Under the pieces are notes generated by a model. That model did no database searches. It was not told where the DNA came from and saw nothing but the letters and a program-made list of their open reading frames with translations. 64,000 nt of DNA from Solibacillus daqui (lineage in GTDB: Bacteria > Bacillota > Bacilli > Bacillales_A > Planococcaceae), in assembly GCF_028747805.1 (NCBI RefSeq), contig NZ_CP114887.1:613501-677500 (forward strand), written 5' to 3'. A program made the position numbers and the translations under genes. Positions 26,064-34,566 of this stretch are shown in pieces (the first letter of the stretch is position 1; each line of letters starts with the position of its first letter).

Positions 26064-28067
26064 TTAATTTGCTTGGAATTTTGTTACTAAGTCTGAGCGT
26101 ACCCATACGTAGCGGCTTGGTGGATTGGCATCTGAAATAATTTTGTACCATACATAGCCATCAGCAGCTTGTGTTTCATCAACGATTACTACAGGATAAC
26201 CGAAAGTCTTCGTTTCCCCAACATTTTTTGCTTTATATGTAAATACTTTTTCAGAGTCAGTTGTAGCCTCCGCACGTGTATTAACTAAATCACCATTATT
26301 AACAACGAATGCTAGTTGAGATGATTGGGAATCTTTTTTACCTAAACGATTGTCGATACGATACATATGGCCAGCAATTTTACTACCCCAGAATGGATCT
26401 GAAGCATAGCGGACATTCATGCCAGAAGTCTTATTTCCTGGAGATGCTCCGTTTGCATAACCACCAGACTGTGGCACATAGTTTAGATTTGTATATTGAT
26501 TGATAAAGGCACGTACACTATCGTCGCGTGAGGCAAATGTTGTACCTAGTGCAGTGTTAGAATCATACACTTTGATACCGAAAATATTATTCTTTTTCAA
26601 TGCATTTTCACTTATTCCATAGTTACTTTCATGGATAGCAGTTGCTAGGATGAAAAGGGCATTAATGTTATATGTTGCTTCAACTTCTTTTAATAAGGTA
26701 CCTAGACCGATTAGTCGTGAATCGGTTAGTACATTTTCATAGCCTGGTAGAACTTGGCGTTCAGTTAATAGCGTCATAATAATGTTATCAAGCTCTTCTG
26801 CCGTGTAATTTGTATGTTGGCGAATTGAGGCAAATTGGAAATACGGGTAGTATGTTCCGACTTTTGCCGTTAATAAAAAGTCACTATAGAAATTGACACC
26901 GTCTTGGCTATAATAATTCACGCCTGTTTTCATAAAGCTTGGTGCAGGTCCTATTGTATAGGCACCATAATATTTTTGTGTAATATGGTTGAATGTGTTG
27001 TGATGTAAGATCCCATCTAAAACAAAGTAATACGAAGATTTTCCATTTAACAAGCTAGAAGGAGTTAATGTAATCTCGTCCATTTTAGCATAGCCCTTTG
27101 TATCGGCTAAGCGGACAACGGCGTATTTATCGGTACTAGCGTAATATTTAAACTCGCTTCCTTCAACAGCACCAGTTAGTACAGTTTTAAAGTTTGGGTC
27201 TGAGTAAATTGTAACCGTATTGGCTGTTGTATCAGCTGCTGATGCAATACCAGCGGGCATGTTAATGATTTTTTCGCCTTTAAAGATTAGGTTTAAGTTA
27301 GCTGCCTTTTGAGCTTCAACTGCTTGTTCGTAGGAATAATAGCTTGTTGGGTTTTTTGTCACAACACCATTGTTAATTTTACCGATATAGTAATTTGATG
27401 CATCCACAGGTGGTGTTACAGGTGGTTCTTCACTATTTTCACTATACTGGTCAATTATTGTTTGCATACGATATAAAAACGCTGCAGCTTGAGCAATTGT
27501 AGCGGAACCCTTAGGCTCGAAGTAAATCCCTTTAGCCGTTTGTGACCCACGAATAATATTGTAGTATACGTTTGTGGCAACAGCTGGTTTAAATTCATTT
27601 CGGATTTTATCATTGTCTTTAAACGTAAGAGGTGCCCCATTTAGTGGGACCTTTCCGTACGTTAGTGTACGTAATAATAGTGCTGACATTTGTTCGCGTG
27701 TAATTTTGTCATTCGGGCGGAAAGTTCCATCAGGATAGCCGCTTAAAATACCTGCCCCAGCAGCTGCTTGAATTTCATTTGTTAATGTTTGACCGGCCTT
27801 TAAATCTTTAAATGTATGCGTGGATGATTCTGGTAAATTAAGTGCGCGTGTAATATATGAAGCGAATTCGCCACGAGTTACAGCACGATTCGGATTGTAA
27901 TTTCCATTAGCGTCAGGTCGAATAACATTTAAATTAGACCAATATGTCAATTCATGTACCATGGGATGGTTGTCAATATCATTAGCATTAGCAAATGAAG
28001 GTGACAGAATTGAAAATGATATGATCATTAATAATGTTATACCGAAGCTAAATATTTTTTTTATCAC
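26064..28067 (-). CDS. SLH-anchored endo-beta-N-acetylglucosaminidase (GH73-type)
   Basis: A 667-residue exported autolysin on the minus strand. The GTG start at 28067 follows AAAGGAG; the signal peptide ends near ANA-ND. Three SLH domains (~28-210; TRGEFASYI, TREQMSALL, TIAQAAAFL) are followed by a Pro-rich linker (SEEPPVTPPV) and a central beta region (~230-400). A glucosaminidase domain follows (~460-600), with catalytic Glu in ATAIHESNYGIS and FGIKVYD, DSVRAFINQY and Y/R residues typical of LytD/LytG. The C-terminus is SH3-like (~610-667; YVWYKIISD). It would hydrolyse glycan strands. It is convergent with the NlpC/P60 gene. Confidence 0.9.
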   Translation of the reverse strand: MIKKIFSFGITLLMIISFSILSPSFANANDIDNHPMVHELTYWSNLNVIRPDANGNYNPNRAVTRGEFASYITRALNLPESSTHTFKDLKAGQTLTNEIQAAAGAGILSGYPDGTFRPNDKITREQMSALLLRTLTYGKVPLNGAPLTFKDNDKIRNEFKPAVATNVYYNIIRGSQTAKGIYFEPKGSATIAQAAAFLYRMQTIIDQYSENSEEPPVTPPVDASNYYIGKINNGVVTKNPTSYYSYEQAVEAQKAANLNLIFKGEKIINMPAGIASAADTTANTVTIYSDPNFKTVLTGAVEGSEFKYYASTDKYAVVRLADTKGYAKMDEITLTPSSLLNGKSSYYFVLDGILHHNTFNHITQKYYGAYTIGPAPSFMKTGVNYYSQDGVNFYSDFLLTAKVGTYYPYFQFASIRQHTNYTAEELDNIIMTLLTERQVLPGYENVLTDSRLIGLGTLLKEVEATYNINALFILATAIHESNYGISENALKKNNIFGIKVYDSNTALGTTFASRDDSVRAFINQYTNLNYVPQSGGYANGASPGNKTSGMNVRYASDPFWGSKIAGHMYRIDNRLGKKDSQSSQLAFVVNNGDLVNTRAEATTDSEKVFTYKAKNVGETKTFGYPVVIVDETQAADGYVWYKIISDANPPSRYVWVRSDLVTKFQAN

Positions 28068-28351
28068 AAATCAACACTCCTTTCGATACTATAATTTTAA
28101 CAAATTATGAATCCATATAATAGCAACAAATAGACCTATAGGACTCTTTCAAGTATATACGATAAGAATTTGTCAATATTGCAAAATAATTATTATTAGC
28201 TAATAATATAAAAATACTACTAAAAATGAGATAAAATGTTATTTTTATGCCGTAATCCTTTATTTTGAAAGATAATTATTATATAATAAATGTGAAATTA
28301 TTGGAAATTATTCAGTACTAAACATCTGAAAAAGAGATAAGGTGGGGAAGT
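28068..28351. promoter_or_regulatory. Divergent intergenic region with perfect palindromes
   Basis: This very AT-rich region separates the minus-strand glucosaminidase from the TetR-type gene. It contains an 18-bp perfect palindrome TATTATTAGCTAATAATA (28191-28208) and a 14-bp one TTATTATATAATAA (28276-28289), the latter overlapping a likely -10 region. Either could be an operator for the TetR protein. High AT makes chance palindromes more likely, so this is a candidate only. Confidence 0.4.
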
Positions 28352-28948
28352 ATGGCTAGAGGACGTCGAGTAAATTCAAGCGGAGAAAAAAGTAAAAAAT
28401 TATTATTAGAAAAAGCAATTGAGCTTTTTTCTACACATGGGTATCATCAAACAAAAATTAGTGATATCGTAAAAGCGGCTAGTTTAACACAGCCAACGTT
28501 TTATTTATATTTCCAAAGTAAAGAATCATTGTTCAATGACCTCAATGAAAAATTTCGAAATGATTTAGTTGAGATTTTTTCTAACACTGGTGAGGCTGTT
28601 AGCACCGAAAAAGAGGTTACTATGGTAATTGAACAGAACTTAAAATGCATCTTTGATTATTTTATTGAAAATCCAAGTTTAACAAAGATAGGTTTTTATG
28701 AAGGTGATCAATCAGCGGTAGTGAAGCAAATACTTGTTTCAAAACTAGAAAATATGATTAATGAAGACCTTAAAGATTATACAATTGTAAAGAGCGTGAA
28801 TTCCAATATACTTGCACAAAGCATAGTTGGATCAATGGAGCGTTTAACATTAACGAATCTGTTAACAAATAAATCGAATCCTGAAAAGCTTGCTGAAGAA
28901 ATTAGTAAGATTTATTTTGTAAACGAACATAAGCTTGTACACCAATAA
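28352..28948 (+). CDS. TetR/AcrR-family transcriptional regulator
   Basis: A 198-residue regulator. The N-terminal helix-turn-helix (~15-62) reads KKLLLEKAIELFSTHGYHQTKISDIV...LTQPTFYLYFQSKESLF, the standard TetR DNA-binding core. The C-terminal ligand domain is not recognisable and has no cysteine sensor. The start follows GGTGGGG. It faces away from the glucosaminidase gene and shares the palindrome-bearing region with it, so it may control itself, that gene, or both. Its ligand is unknown. Confidence 0.88.
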   Translation: MARGRRVNSSGEKSKKLLLEKAIELFSTHGYHQTKISDIVKAASLTQPTFYLYFQSKESLFNDLNEKFRNDLVEIFSNTGEAVSTEKEVTMVIEQNLKCIFDYFIENPSLTKIGFYEGDQSAVVKQILVSKLENMINEDLKDYTIVKSVNSNILAQSIVGSMERLTLTNLLTNKSNPEKLAEEISKIYFVNEHKLVHQ

Positions 28949-28961
28949 TTACATATGAAAT

Positions 28962-29007
28962 AAAAAGAGTTTGTTAAAAGTTGAAAAACTTTTGACAAAC
29001 TCTTTTT
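28962..29007. terminator. Bidirectional terminator between tetR and the S41 protease gene
   Basis: AAAAAGAGTTTGTTAAAAGT pairs with ACTTTTGACAAACTCTTTTT (one T-G pair) around a GAAA-type loop, with A/T runs on both sides serving the convergent genes. Confidence 0.9.
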
Positions 29008-29009
29008 CA

Positions 29010-30380
29010 CTATTTCGTTGTTGTTACATGTAAATAAACACCTGTTTTTAAGCTTTGGCCATTGTCCGTTTTCACTTTAGGATGAATGATCAGCATATAT
29101 TCTTTGCCTGCATCTAACGGTTTTTTTGGCGTCACTACTAATTGCTCGTTGGATACGTTAACTGTTGATTCTATTGAACCGCCACCAAGGGCCACTAATT
29201 CAACGGCAGTTGGATCGAGCTTAGTAGTAATAGATTTCGAGAATTTCACGGTAAACGATTTGTTTAAAGGAACATTTTTTTTGGCTTTCATTTCTTTATA
29301 GTTTATTAAACCACTAGCAATTGTATCGAAATGAGCTTTATAGATGGCATTACCAGTTGTTTTGACGTGTGGCTTTACACCAGTGTGGTTAATGACTGTA
29401 CCTTTTGGACCGAAAAAATGCCCGACTGTAAGCTTTAGGAAACTGCCATCTTCAAGTTCAAAGAATCCTTGCATTGCCCCTTTTCCATAAGTTGTTTGTC
29501 CGTATAGCTTTGCCGCATTTTGATCTAATAGGGCAGCTGCTGTCATTTCAGAAGCACTTGCACTATGGGCGTTAATTAGTACTTTTGTATTTTCAGGGAA
29601 TTGTGTTGTTTGCTTTAATGCTCGAACGTTAGAAGTGACTGATGCCTCTTGTAGCTTGTAGGCATAGGTTGCGTTAGGGAACATACCTATTAATTGTTCG
29701 GCCGCTGATACGTAGCCACCACCATTATTTTGTAAGTCGAAAATAAACGCTTTAGCCCCTTTGTTTTTCAAATCACGAATCGATTTTGCTATTAAACTAG
29801 CCGTGTCATTTGAAAATGAATTTAATGAAATATACCCTACATTTCCGTAAAGCATTTCAGCTGCTACGTTTGGTAATGAAAAAGCTTTACGCACAAGATC
29901 TTTCGTTAAAATTGTGCCATCCTCACGTAAAATTGTTAGGGAAACACTTGTATTGGCAGCTCCTTTAATGCGCGCAGAAGCTTGCTCGATCGTTAATGCA
30001 GCTGTAGGGGTACCATCGATGGTCGTAATAATATCGCCAACTTTTAAACCTGCAAATTTTGCACTACCACCATCAATTACCTGTGTAATGTTAATCCCAT
30101 TATCCACTTTTTCAATAACAACGCCAATTCCAACGGATGTTAGTTCAACACCACTTATAAAACTTTCAAATTCTTCAGCTGTAAAATAAGTCGAATATGG
30201 ATCAAGCATATCCATCATTTCATGGATGCTTGTTGCTTGGTCAAGATTGCCATCAATATCCCCGACGTAGTTGTCTTTTACGATATCGCGTACTTCATCG
30301 ATAGAAGCACCAAATGCTGTAACAGGGATTGAGATGCATAGTACAAATAGCAATAATGCTGTTAGCTGTTTTTTAAGCAT
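29010..30380 (-). CDS. Secreted S41 C-terminal processing protease with PDZ domain
   Basis: A 456-residue exported protease. A signal peptide (~1-25, ending FGA-SI) precedes an N-terminal helical part, a PDZ domain (~80-165; GIGVVIEKVDNGINITQVI, GDIITTIDG) and the S41 catalytic domain (~175-350). The catalytic Ser is in NAHSASASEMTAAAL and the Lys in YGKGAMQG; FDLQNNGGG is the substrate-strand region. The last ~90 residues are an Ig-like domain of the SbsA/Big_5 type (FTVKFSKSI, LDAGKEYMLIIHP), also found in S-layer proteins. It probably trims exported or surface proteins outside the membrane. The Ig-like tail is unusual for a CtpA. Confidence 0.9.
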   Translation of the reverse strand: MLKKQLTALLLFVLCISIPVTAFGASIDEVRDIVKDNYVGDIDGNLDQATSIHEMMDMLDPYSTYFTAEEFESFISGVELTSVGIGVVIEKVDNGINITQVIDGGSAKFAGLKVGDIITTIDGTPTAALTIEQASARIKGAANTSVSLTILREDGTILTKDLVRKAFSLPNVAAEMLYGNVGYISLNSFSNDTASLIAKSIRDLKNKGAKAFIFDLQNNGGGYVSAAEQLIGMFPNATYAYKLQEASVTSNVRALKQTTQFPENTKVLINAHSASASEMTAAALLDQNAAKLYGQTTYGKGAMQGFFELEDGSFLKLTVGHFFGPKGTVINHTGVKPHVKTTGNAIYKAHFDTIASGLINYKEMKAKKNVPLNKSFTVKFSKSITTKLDPTAVELVALGGGSIESTVNVSNEQLVVTPKKPLDAGKEYMLIIHPKVKTDNGQSLKTGVYLHVTTTK

Positions 30381-30576
30381 AATTTAGCCCGCCTTATAAT
30401 GTTATTTAAGGAAAAATTCCTTGTTTCTACTATTATATATACTTATTTTATAGAAATTACCTAGTTAAGTCCAATTCGAATAGGGAAATGTTTGGAGGAT
30501 AGTTTTGAGGTGTTGAGTAGTAGCGTGGCAACTACGAAATTGAATATATAACTCAAATAAGCGTTTGATGGAGTAA

Positions 30577-30609
30577 AAAAAGCATAGCGAAATTTCCGCT
30601 ACGCCTTTT
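30577..30609 (-). terminator. Terminator of the brnQ gene
   Basis: AAAAAGCATAGCG and CGCTACGCCTTTT form a stem with one mismatch; on the minus strand it is followed by a T run, 12 bp after the brnQ stop. Confidence 0.75.
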
Positions 30610-30620
30610 ATCTTCTAATT

Positions 30621-31937
30621 TTATTTACGCTTTACAATATACATAATATAACCAATTACGCCACCGATTAATGCTGGAACAACCCATGCAATGCCTTGCT
30701 CGTAGAATGGGAAGATGGATAAGAAATTGTCATAAGCCTCAATTTCAAAACCAGCTTGCTTAATGCCATCATATAGGGCAACGACACCTGTGAAAATTAA
30801 TGCAACGCCATAAACGCTAGGTGCATGATTGAATAAATTGCCGAATAATGCAAATACCATCAATACAATTGCAATTGGGTAAATTGCTACTAGCACTGGT
30901 AAAGAAATTTGAATTAAATCCGCTAAACCGAAGTTAGAAACGGCGAATGAAAATACCGTGAAAATGACTAAGTACACTTTATATGAAATTTTCGGGAAAA
31001 TCTTATGGAAGAATGTCGCATTGGCCGACAGTAAACCAACAGAAGTTGTTAAACAAGCTAAAATAATAACTGCTGATAAGATAATATTACCCGCTTGCCC
31101 GAAAAGCTGTTGCGCTGCCAGTGAAATAATCGTACCGCCATCATCGTGAAAGCCAATTGCCGAAGTACTTGTTACCCCGATATAACCTAAAGATACATAA
31201 ACAAACGCTAAGCCCGCAGCGGCAATAATACCTGCGAAAATGGTAATTTTAATTTGTGCTGCTTTTTCTGTTACACCACGTGCAACTAATGATTGAACAA
31301 TAACAATCCCGAATACTAACGAGGCTAGTACGTCCATAGTTAAATAGCCTTGAATGAATGATTCACCAAATGCGTTATCAATATAAGTGCCTTGTGCTTG
31401 GCCAATTTCACCCATAGGCGTAATGAGGGATTTAATTGCTAGTAAGCAAATAATGATTAATAATGCTGGTGTTAATATTTTACCTACACGGTCAACGATT
31501 TTTGATGGATTGAACGCTAAGTAGAATGTAAGTCCAAAAAATAATAAAGTTGTAATAAATAGTGGAATCCAACTTTCTTTCATTCCTTCAGATAAAAATG
31601 GTGCAATACCAATTGAAAATGAAACGGCACCTGTACGGGGAATCGCAAAGAATGGTCCAACTGATAAATAAACAATCGAAGTGAAGATAATTCCGAAATA
31701 AGGATTAACACGACCTGCTAAAACTTCTAAATCGCCACCGTTTTTTGCTACTGCAATGATACCTAAAAGAGGTAAACCTACCCCAGTAATTAAAAATCCA
31801 ATCATTGATATCGCAATATTTTCCCCTGCCATTTGACCTAACTGTGGTGGAAATATGATATTACCTGCACCAAGAAACAGTGCAAATAACATGAAACCTA
31901 CCGCGATATTTTCGCGGAAAAAACTTTTGCTACCCAT
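30621..31937 (-). CDS. brnQ: Branched-chain amino acid permease, LIVCS family
   Basis: A 438-residue membrane protein with about 12 helices. The start codon is ATG 31937 (MGSKSFFRENIAVGFMLFA), preceded by AAAGGAG; the longer frame back to 32018 adds an untypical N-terminal extension. LFLGAGNIIFPPQLGQ near the N-terminus and FAIPRTGAVSFSIGI are signatures of BrnQ, a sodium-coupled importer of Leu/Ile/Val. It is the only transporter in this surface-protein region. The 315-bp upstream gap shows no T-box or other leader that I can identify. Confidence 0.93.
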   Translation of the reverse strand: MGSKSFFRENIAVGFMLFALFLGAGNIIFPPQLGQMAGENIAISMIGFLITGVGLPLLGIIAVAKNGGDLEVLAGRVNPYFGIIFTSIVYLSVGPFFAIPRTGAVSFSIGIAPFLSEGMKESWIPLFITTLLFFGLTFYLAFNPSKIVDRVGKILTPALLIIICLLAIKSLITPMGEIGQAQGTYIDNAFGESFIQGYLTMDVLASLVFGIVIVQSLVARGVTEKAAQIKITIFAGIIAAAGLAFVYVSLGYIGVTSTSAIGFHDDGGTIISLAAQQLFGQAGNIILSAVIILACLTTSVGLLSANATFFHKIFPKISYKVYLVIFTVFSFAVSNFGLADLIQISLPVLVAIYPIAIVLMVFALFGNLFNHAPSVYGVALIFTGVVALYDGIKQAGFEIEAYDNFLSIFPFYEQGIAWVVPALIGGVIGYIMYIVKRK

Positions 31938-32252
31938 GTTAAGAAAAAACTCCTTTAAAATTGAAAATACAAAACTTTCTAAAAATTTAAACCTTGCAAC
32001 AAGACGTAATTCTATCATAAAAAAGTTGGAATGAAAAATGAAAAAATTGTAAAAAATACGAAATCGTCAGAATTTATGTAATTTCGATAGAATTAAACTC
32101 TATTATACTAGAAAGATGGTATGGGAAATTTTTGTTTATATAAGAATATTAATAGTAAATAATCTATCTAATGGCATGTTGTGAACATGATAGTAAATTA
32201 AGTAAAATGGATTTGAGAGTATAAGTTTCACAGAGAAGGAGGAGTTTTCAAT
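31938..32252. other. Intergenic region between divergent brnQ and LysM hydrolase genes
   Basis: No gene or structured element is evident. TATACT at 32104-32109 is a candidate -10 for the rightward gene. No WalR-type direct repeat was found here, unlike in front of the other two NlpC/P60 genes. Confidence 0.4.
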
Positions 32253-33194
32253 ATGAAGAAAGCTATAAAAGTAGCGCTAACAGGAGCGGTACTTTCAGGT
32301 GTATTATGTTCGGCGTCATTAGTAGAAGCATCATCTTATATCGTACAAAAAGGGGATACTCTATCAAAAATTGCGAAAGCTCACAACACGACAATTCAGC
32401 AGTTGAAACAATGGAATCAATTATCAGGGGATCAAATATACATAGCACAGTCCTTAGTTGTTACTAAATTAGGAAGTTCAAACAATGGTGGGACTTCTAA
32501 TACTGCTTCTGAAGAAATCAAGCAAGATGTGCAAAAGTCCCTTTCTCACAAGGTGATAAAAGGGGATACACTATCAAAAATTGCAAAGAAATATAGCACA
32601 ACTGTTGAAAATATTATACTATGGAACAATTTAAAATCCGATTCTATTAAAGTAGGGCAGAAGCTTATGATTAATAAAGATACGGATATAATTGATGAAG
32701 CACCGACAGCAAATGAAGTCGAGGCGGAGATTAATTTTAAAGAAACAGCTGATGAAGCAATTGAAAAACAACTAAATAGTGAAAAAACAGCAGCACTTTC
32801 TATATCAAAGGCCAATACAGAGTTGTATACAAAAGCGCTTGAAATTGCCATGCTAGCTATTGATATACCATATAAATACGGTGGTAATACAATAGAAGGT
32901 TTTGATTGCAGCGGTTTTATAAGCTATGTATATAACAATGCTGGGCTTAAGTTAGAGCGCAAATCAAGCCTACAATATTTTGAACAAGATACACAAAAGG
33001 TACAACAACCATTACCGGGGGATATCGTATTTTTCAAAAATACTTATATTCCAACGATTTCACATATGGGAATCTATATTGGTGGTGACCAATTTATTCA
33101 TGCTGGTACAAAGGGAATTAACATTAGTAATGTCAATGAAAAATACTGGAATGAGCGTTTTGTAGCGTACAAACGTTTAACTACCGTAAAATAA
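32253..33194 (+). CDS. LysM-NlpC/P60 peptidoglycan endopeptidase (LytE/CwlS-like)
   Basis: A 313-residue exported hydrolase. The signal peptide ends VEA-SS. Two LysM modules (~29-73 and ~97-141) both carry KGDTLSKIAK and bind glycan strands. A Thr/Glu-rich linker leads to the NlpC/P60 domain (~195-313) with catalytic Cys in GFDCSGFIS, His in ISHMGIYIGG and FIHAG. It cleaves stem peptides during growth or separation. It uses LysM rather than SLH anchoring, unlike its relative at 24819. The ATG follows GAAGGAGGAG. Confidence 0.93.
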   Translation: MKKAIKVALTGAVLSGVLCSASLVEASSYIVQKGDTLSKIAKAHNTTIQQLKQWNQLSGDQIYIAQSLVVTKLGSSNNGGTSNTASEEIKQDVQKSLSHKVIKGDTLSKIAKKYSTTVENIILWNNLKSDSIKVGQKLMINKDTDIIDEAPTANEVEAEINFKETADEAIEKQLNSEKTAALSISKANTELYTKALEIAMLAIDIPYKYGGNTIEGFDCSGFISYVYNNAGLKLERKSSLQYFEQDTQKVQQPLPGDIVFFKNTYIPTISHMGIYIGGDQFIHAGTKGINISNVNEKYWNERFVAYKRLTTVK

Positions 33195-33391
33195 TGTGAA
33201 ACTTTGCTCGGTGGGGGTTTTCCTCATCCATAAACGGGCATTAGCTTTCACCAATCGGGCTTTTAGGGGCAGTGGATAGCCCTATTAACGGTCTCATGAC
33301 AATTGCCAGTTTGAAGTGGGCGTCTGCTGTCCCTTAATGCGAGATAAACGAGTTTGTGCCATAAGCTTTTAGTGGGACAAGCAAAAGTAGG

Positions 33392-33431
33392 TCGACTATG
33401 TTTTGAGTAAAAAGACATAGTCGATTTTTTT
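33392..33431 (+). terminator. Intrinsic terminator
   Basis: TCGACTATGT (33392-33401) pairs with ACATAGTCGA (33415-33424), then TTTTTTT. Confidence 0.9.
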
Positions 33432-33677
33432 GTAGTAAGGAAAAGAAAAGTTTTTCAATGTAATCTATATAAGAAAAGATAGCAACTCGTGCATTTTTTG
33501 TGTGATTTGTTATTTTTTTACATTGGTACTTACGACTTATGTTACAAATGTTACAAGAGATACTTTGTAGTAGGGTTAAATTGTAATTTATTAGATTATA
33601 TTTTAATTGATAGAGCATACAAATGTTGATATATCGGGGTTTTTAAGTGTTGTTTAATAATTACAGTTAAGGATAAG

Positions 33678-33694
33678 TGTAACTATAATGTTAC
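33678..33694 (+). promoter_or_regulatory. WalR-type box before the NlpC/P60 gene
   Basis: TGTAAC-TATAA-TGTTAC is a full match to TGTWAH-N5-TGTWAH, 90 bp before the start codon. The WalRK system classically controls LytE-like hydrolases, so the target fits. The same bases include a TATAAT, so a promoter overlap is possible. Confidence 0.6.
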
Positions 33695-33783
33695 ATAACT
33701 GTAATGTTATAAAGTGGAATCTCGTGTTAACCTAATATCAATCAAGTTTTCAGAAAATTTATTGGAATGGTTGGAGGAACACG

Positions 33784-34335
33784 ATGAACTACATTAAATT
33801 AATACGTAATACGGTACTAACTTTGGCAGCGGCATTCGTCATCTTCTTCTCACCAGTGCATGAAAACGAAGCTTCTGCTGCATCATATTCTATAGAGGAA
33901 TTAGATAAAATATCTTCAAAATATATGGGTGTGCGTTATTCATATGGTGGAACAACTTCAAATGGCTTTGACTGTTCAGGTTATGTTCGCCAAGTGTTTA
34001 AAGAGTTAGGTATTACTTCACTAGATCGTACATCTGCAGATATGTATGCCCAAGGTACAGCAGTGAAGAAAAGCGACTTACAACCAGGTGATTTAGTATT
34101 CTTCAACACTTCTGGTAATCGCGTATCACATGTAGGAATTTACATTGGCTCAGGCAAGTTTGCCCACGCTTCAACTAGTAAGGGTGTTATTAAAACGAGC
34201 ATTAATGACAAATATTATTGGGCTAACAAATATGTTGGCGCTAAACGCATCGCAAATTTCCAAACAAATAGTCAAATCGCTGCTTTAGAAGATGATTCTG
34301 ACGTAGATAACACACCAGAAACTGACACAGAATAA
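33784..34335 (+). CDS. Secreted NlpC/P60 endopeptidase
   Basis: A 183-residue exported protein with a signal peptide (~1-34, ending ASA-AS). The NlpC/P60 domain (~38-155) has catalytic Cys in GFDCSGYVR, His in VSHVGIYIG and FAHAS. It closely resembles the catalytic domain at 24819 (same KYxGVxYxYGGTT opening and AQGT/KQGT segment) but has a short acidic tail (LEDDSDVDNTPETDTE) instead of SLH domains, so it is probably released or held by charge. The start follows TTGGAGGA. Confidence 0.9.
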   Translation: MNYIKLIRNTVLTLAAAFVIFFSPVHENEASAASYSIEELDKISSKYMGVRYSYGGTTSNGFDCSGYVRQVFKELGITSLDRTSADMYAQGTAVKKSDLQPGDLVFFNTSGNRVSHVGIYIGSGKFAHASTSKGVIKTSINDKYYWANKYVGAKRIANFQTNSQIAALEDDSDVDNTPETDTE

Positions 34336-34361
34336 TAAATTTTTCTTACAGATAATATATC

Positions 34362-34403
34362 AAATCTCTCGTCCTTTTAATTAAAAGGAGCGAGGGATTT
34401 TTT
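34362..34403 (+). terminator. Intrinsic terminator
   Basis: AATCTCTCG and CGAGGGATT with an inner CTTTT/AAAAG stem, then TTTTTTG. Confidence 0.88.
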
Positions 34404-34459
34404 GTTGTGAGATTTTACATAATTTTTTTTATCAAAAGAAAGTAGGTAAGTCATTAACC

Positions 34460-34510
34460 TGTAGTGAAGATACTCGATCAAAAGAGTATCTTTACTACAA
34501 GTATTTTTTT
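34460..34510 (+). terminator. Orphan strong terminator-like hairpin
   Basis: TGTAGTGAAGATACTC (34460-34475) pairs with GAGTATCTTTACTACA (34484-34499) with one G-T pair, followed by AGTATTTTTTT. It comes 57 bp after another plus-strand terminator with no gene between. Confidence 0.8.
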
Positions 34511-34531
34511 ATGGATATAGACTACAAAAAA

Positions 34532-34558
34532 ACAGCAATCCAAATATTGGAGTGCTGT
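34532..34558 (-). terminator. Terminator of the slaP-secA2 operon
   Basis: ACAGCA-A-TCCAA and TTGGA-G-TGCTGT form the stem; on the minus strand a run of seven T follows it, 9 bp beyond the slaP stop. Confidence 0.85.
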
Positions 34559-34566
34559 CAAAATAA

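Larger units (their letters stand above)
33195..33783. other. Intergenic region with G-rich remnant, terminator and WalR-type box
   Basis: The part 33205-33350 is richer in GC than its surroundings and contains GGTGGGGGTTTTCC, CGGGCATTAG, CGGGCTTTTAGGGGC and GTGGATAGCCC, which look like the fragments at 19790-19960 and may be a decayed mobile or structured element. A terminator (33392-33431) and a regulatory box (33678-33694) follow. I see no gene; short minus-strand frames here are not convincing. Confidence 0.45.

Noticed and set aside
31938..32252. T-box leader for brnQ
   Set aside because: The conserved T-box sequence and antiterminator structure are not present.
33541..33560. Third WalR box (TGTTAC-N3-TGTTAC)
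   Set aside because: Spacing is 3 rather than 5 bp, so the half-sites are out of phase.
33334..33618. 94-codon minus-strand ORF
   Set aside because: It crosses a terminator, is AT-rich low-information sequence and has no ribosome site or family.
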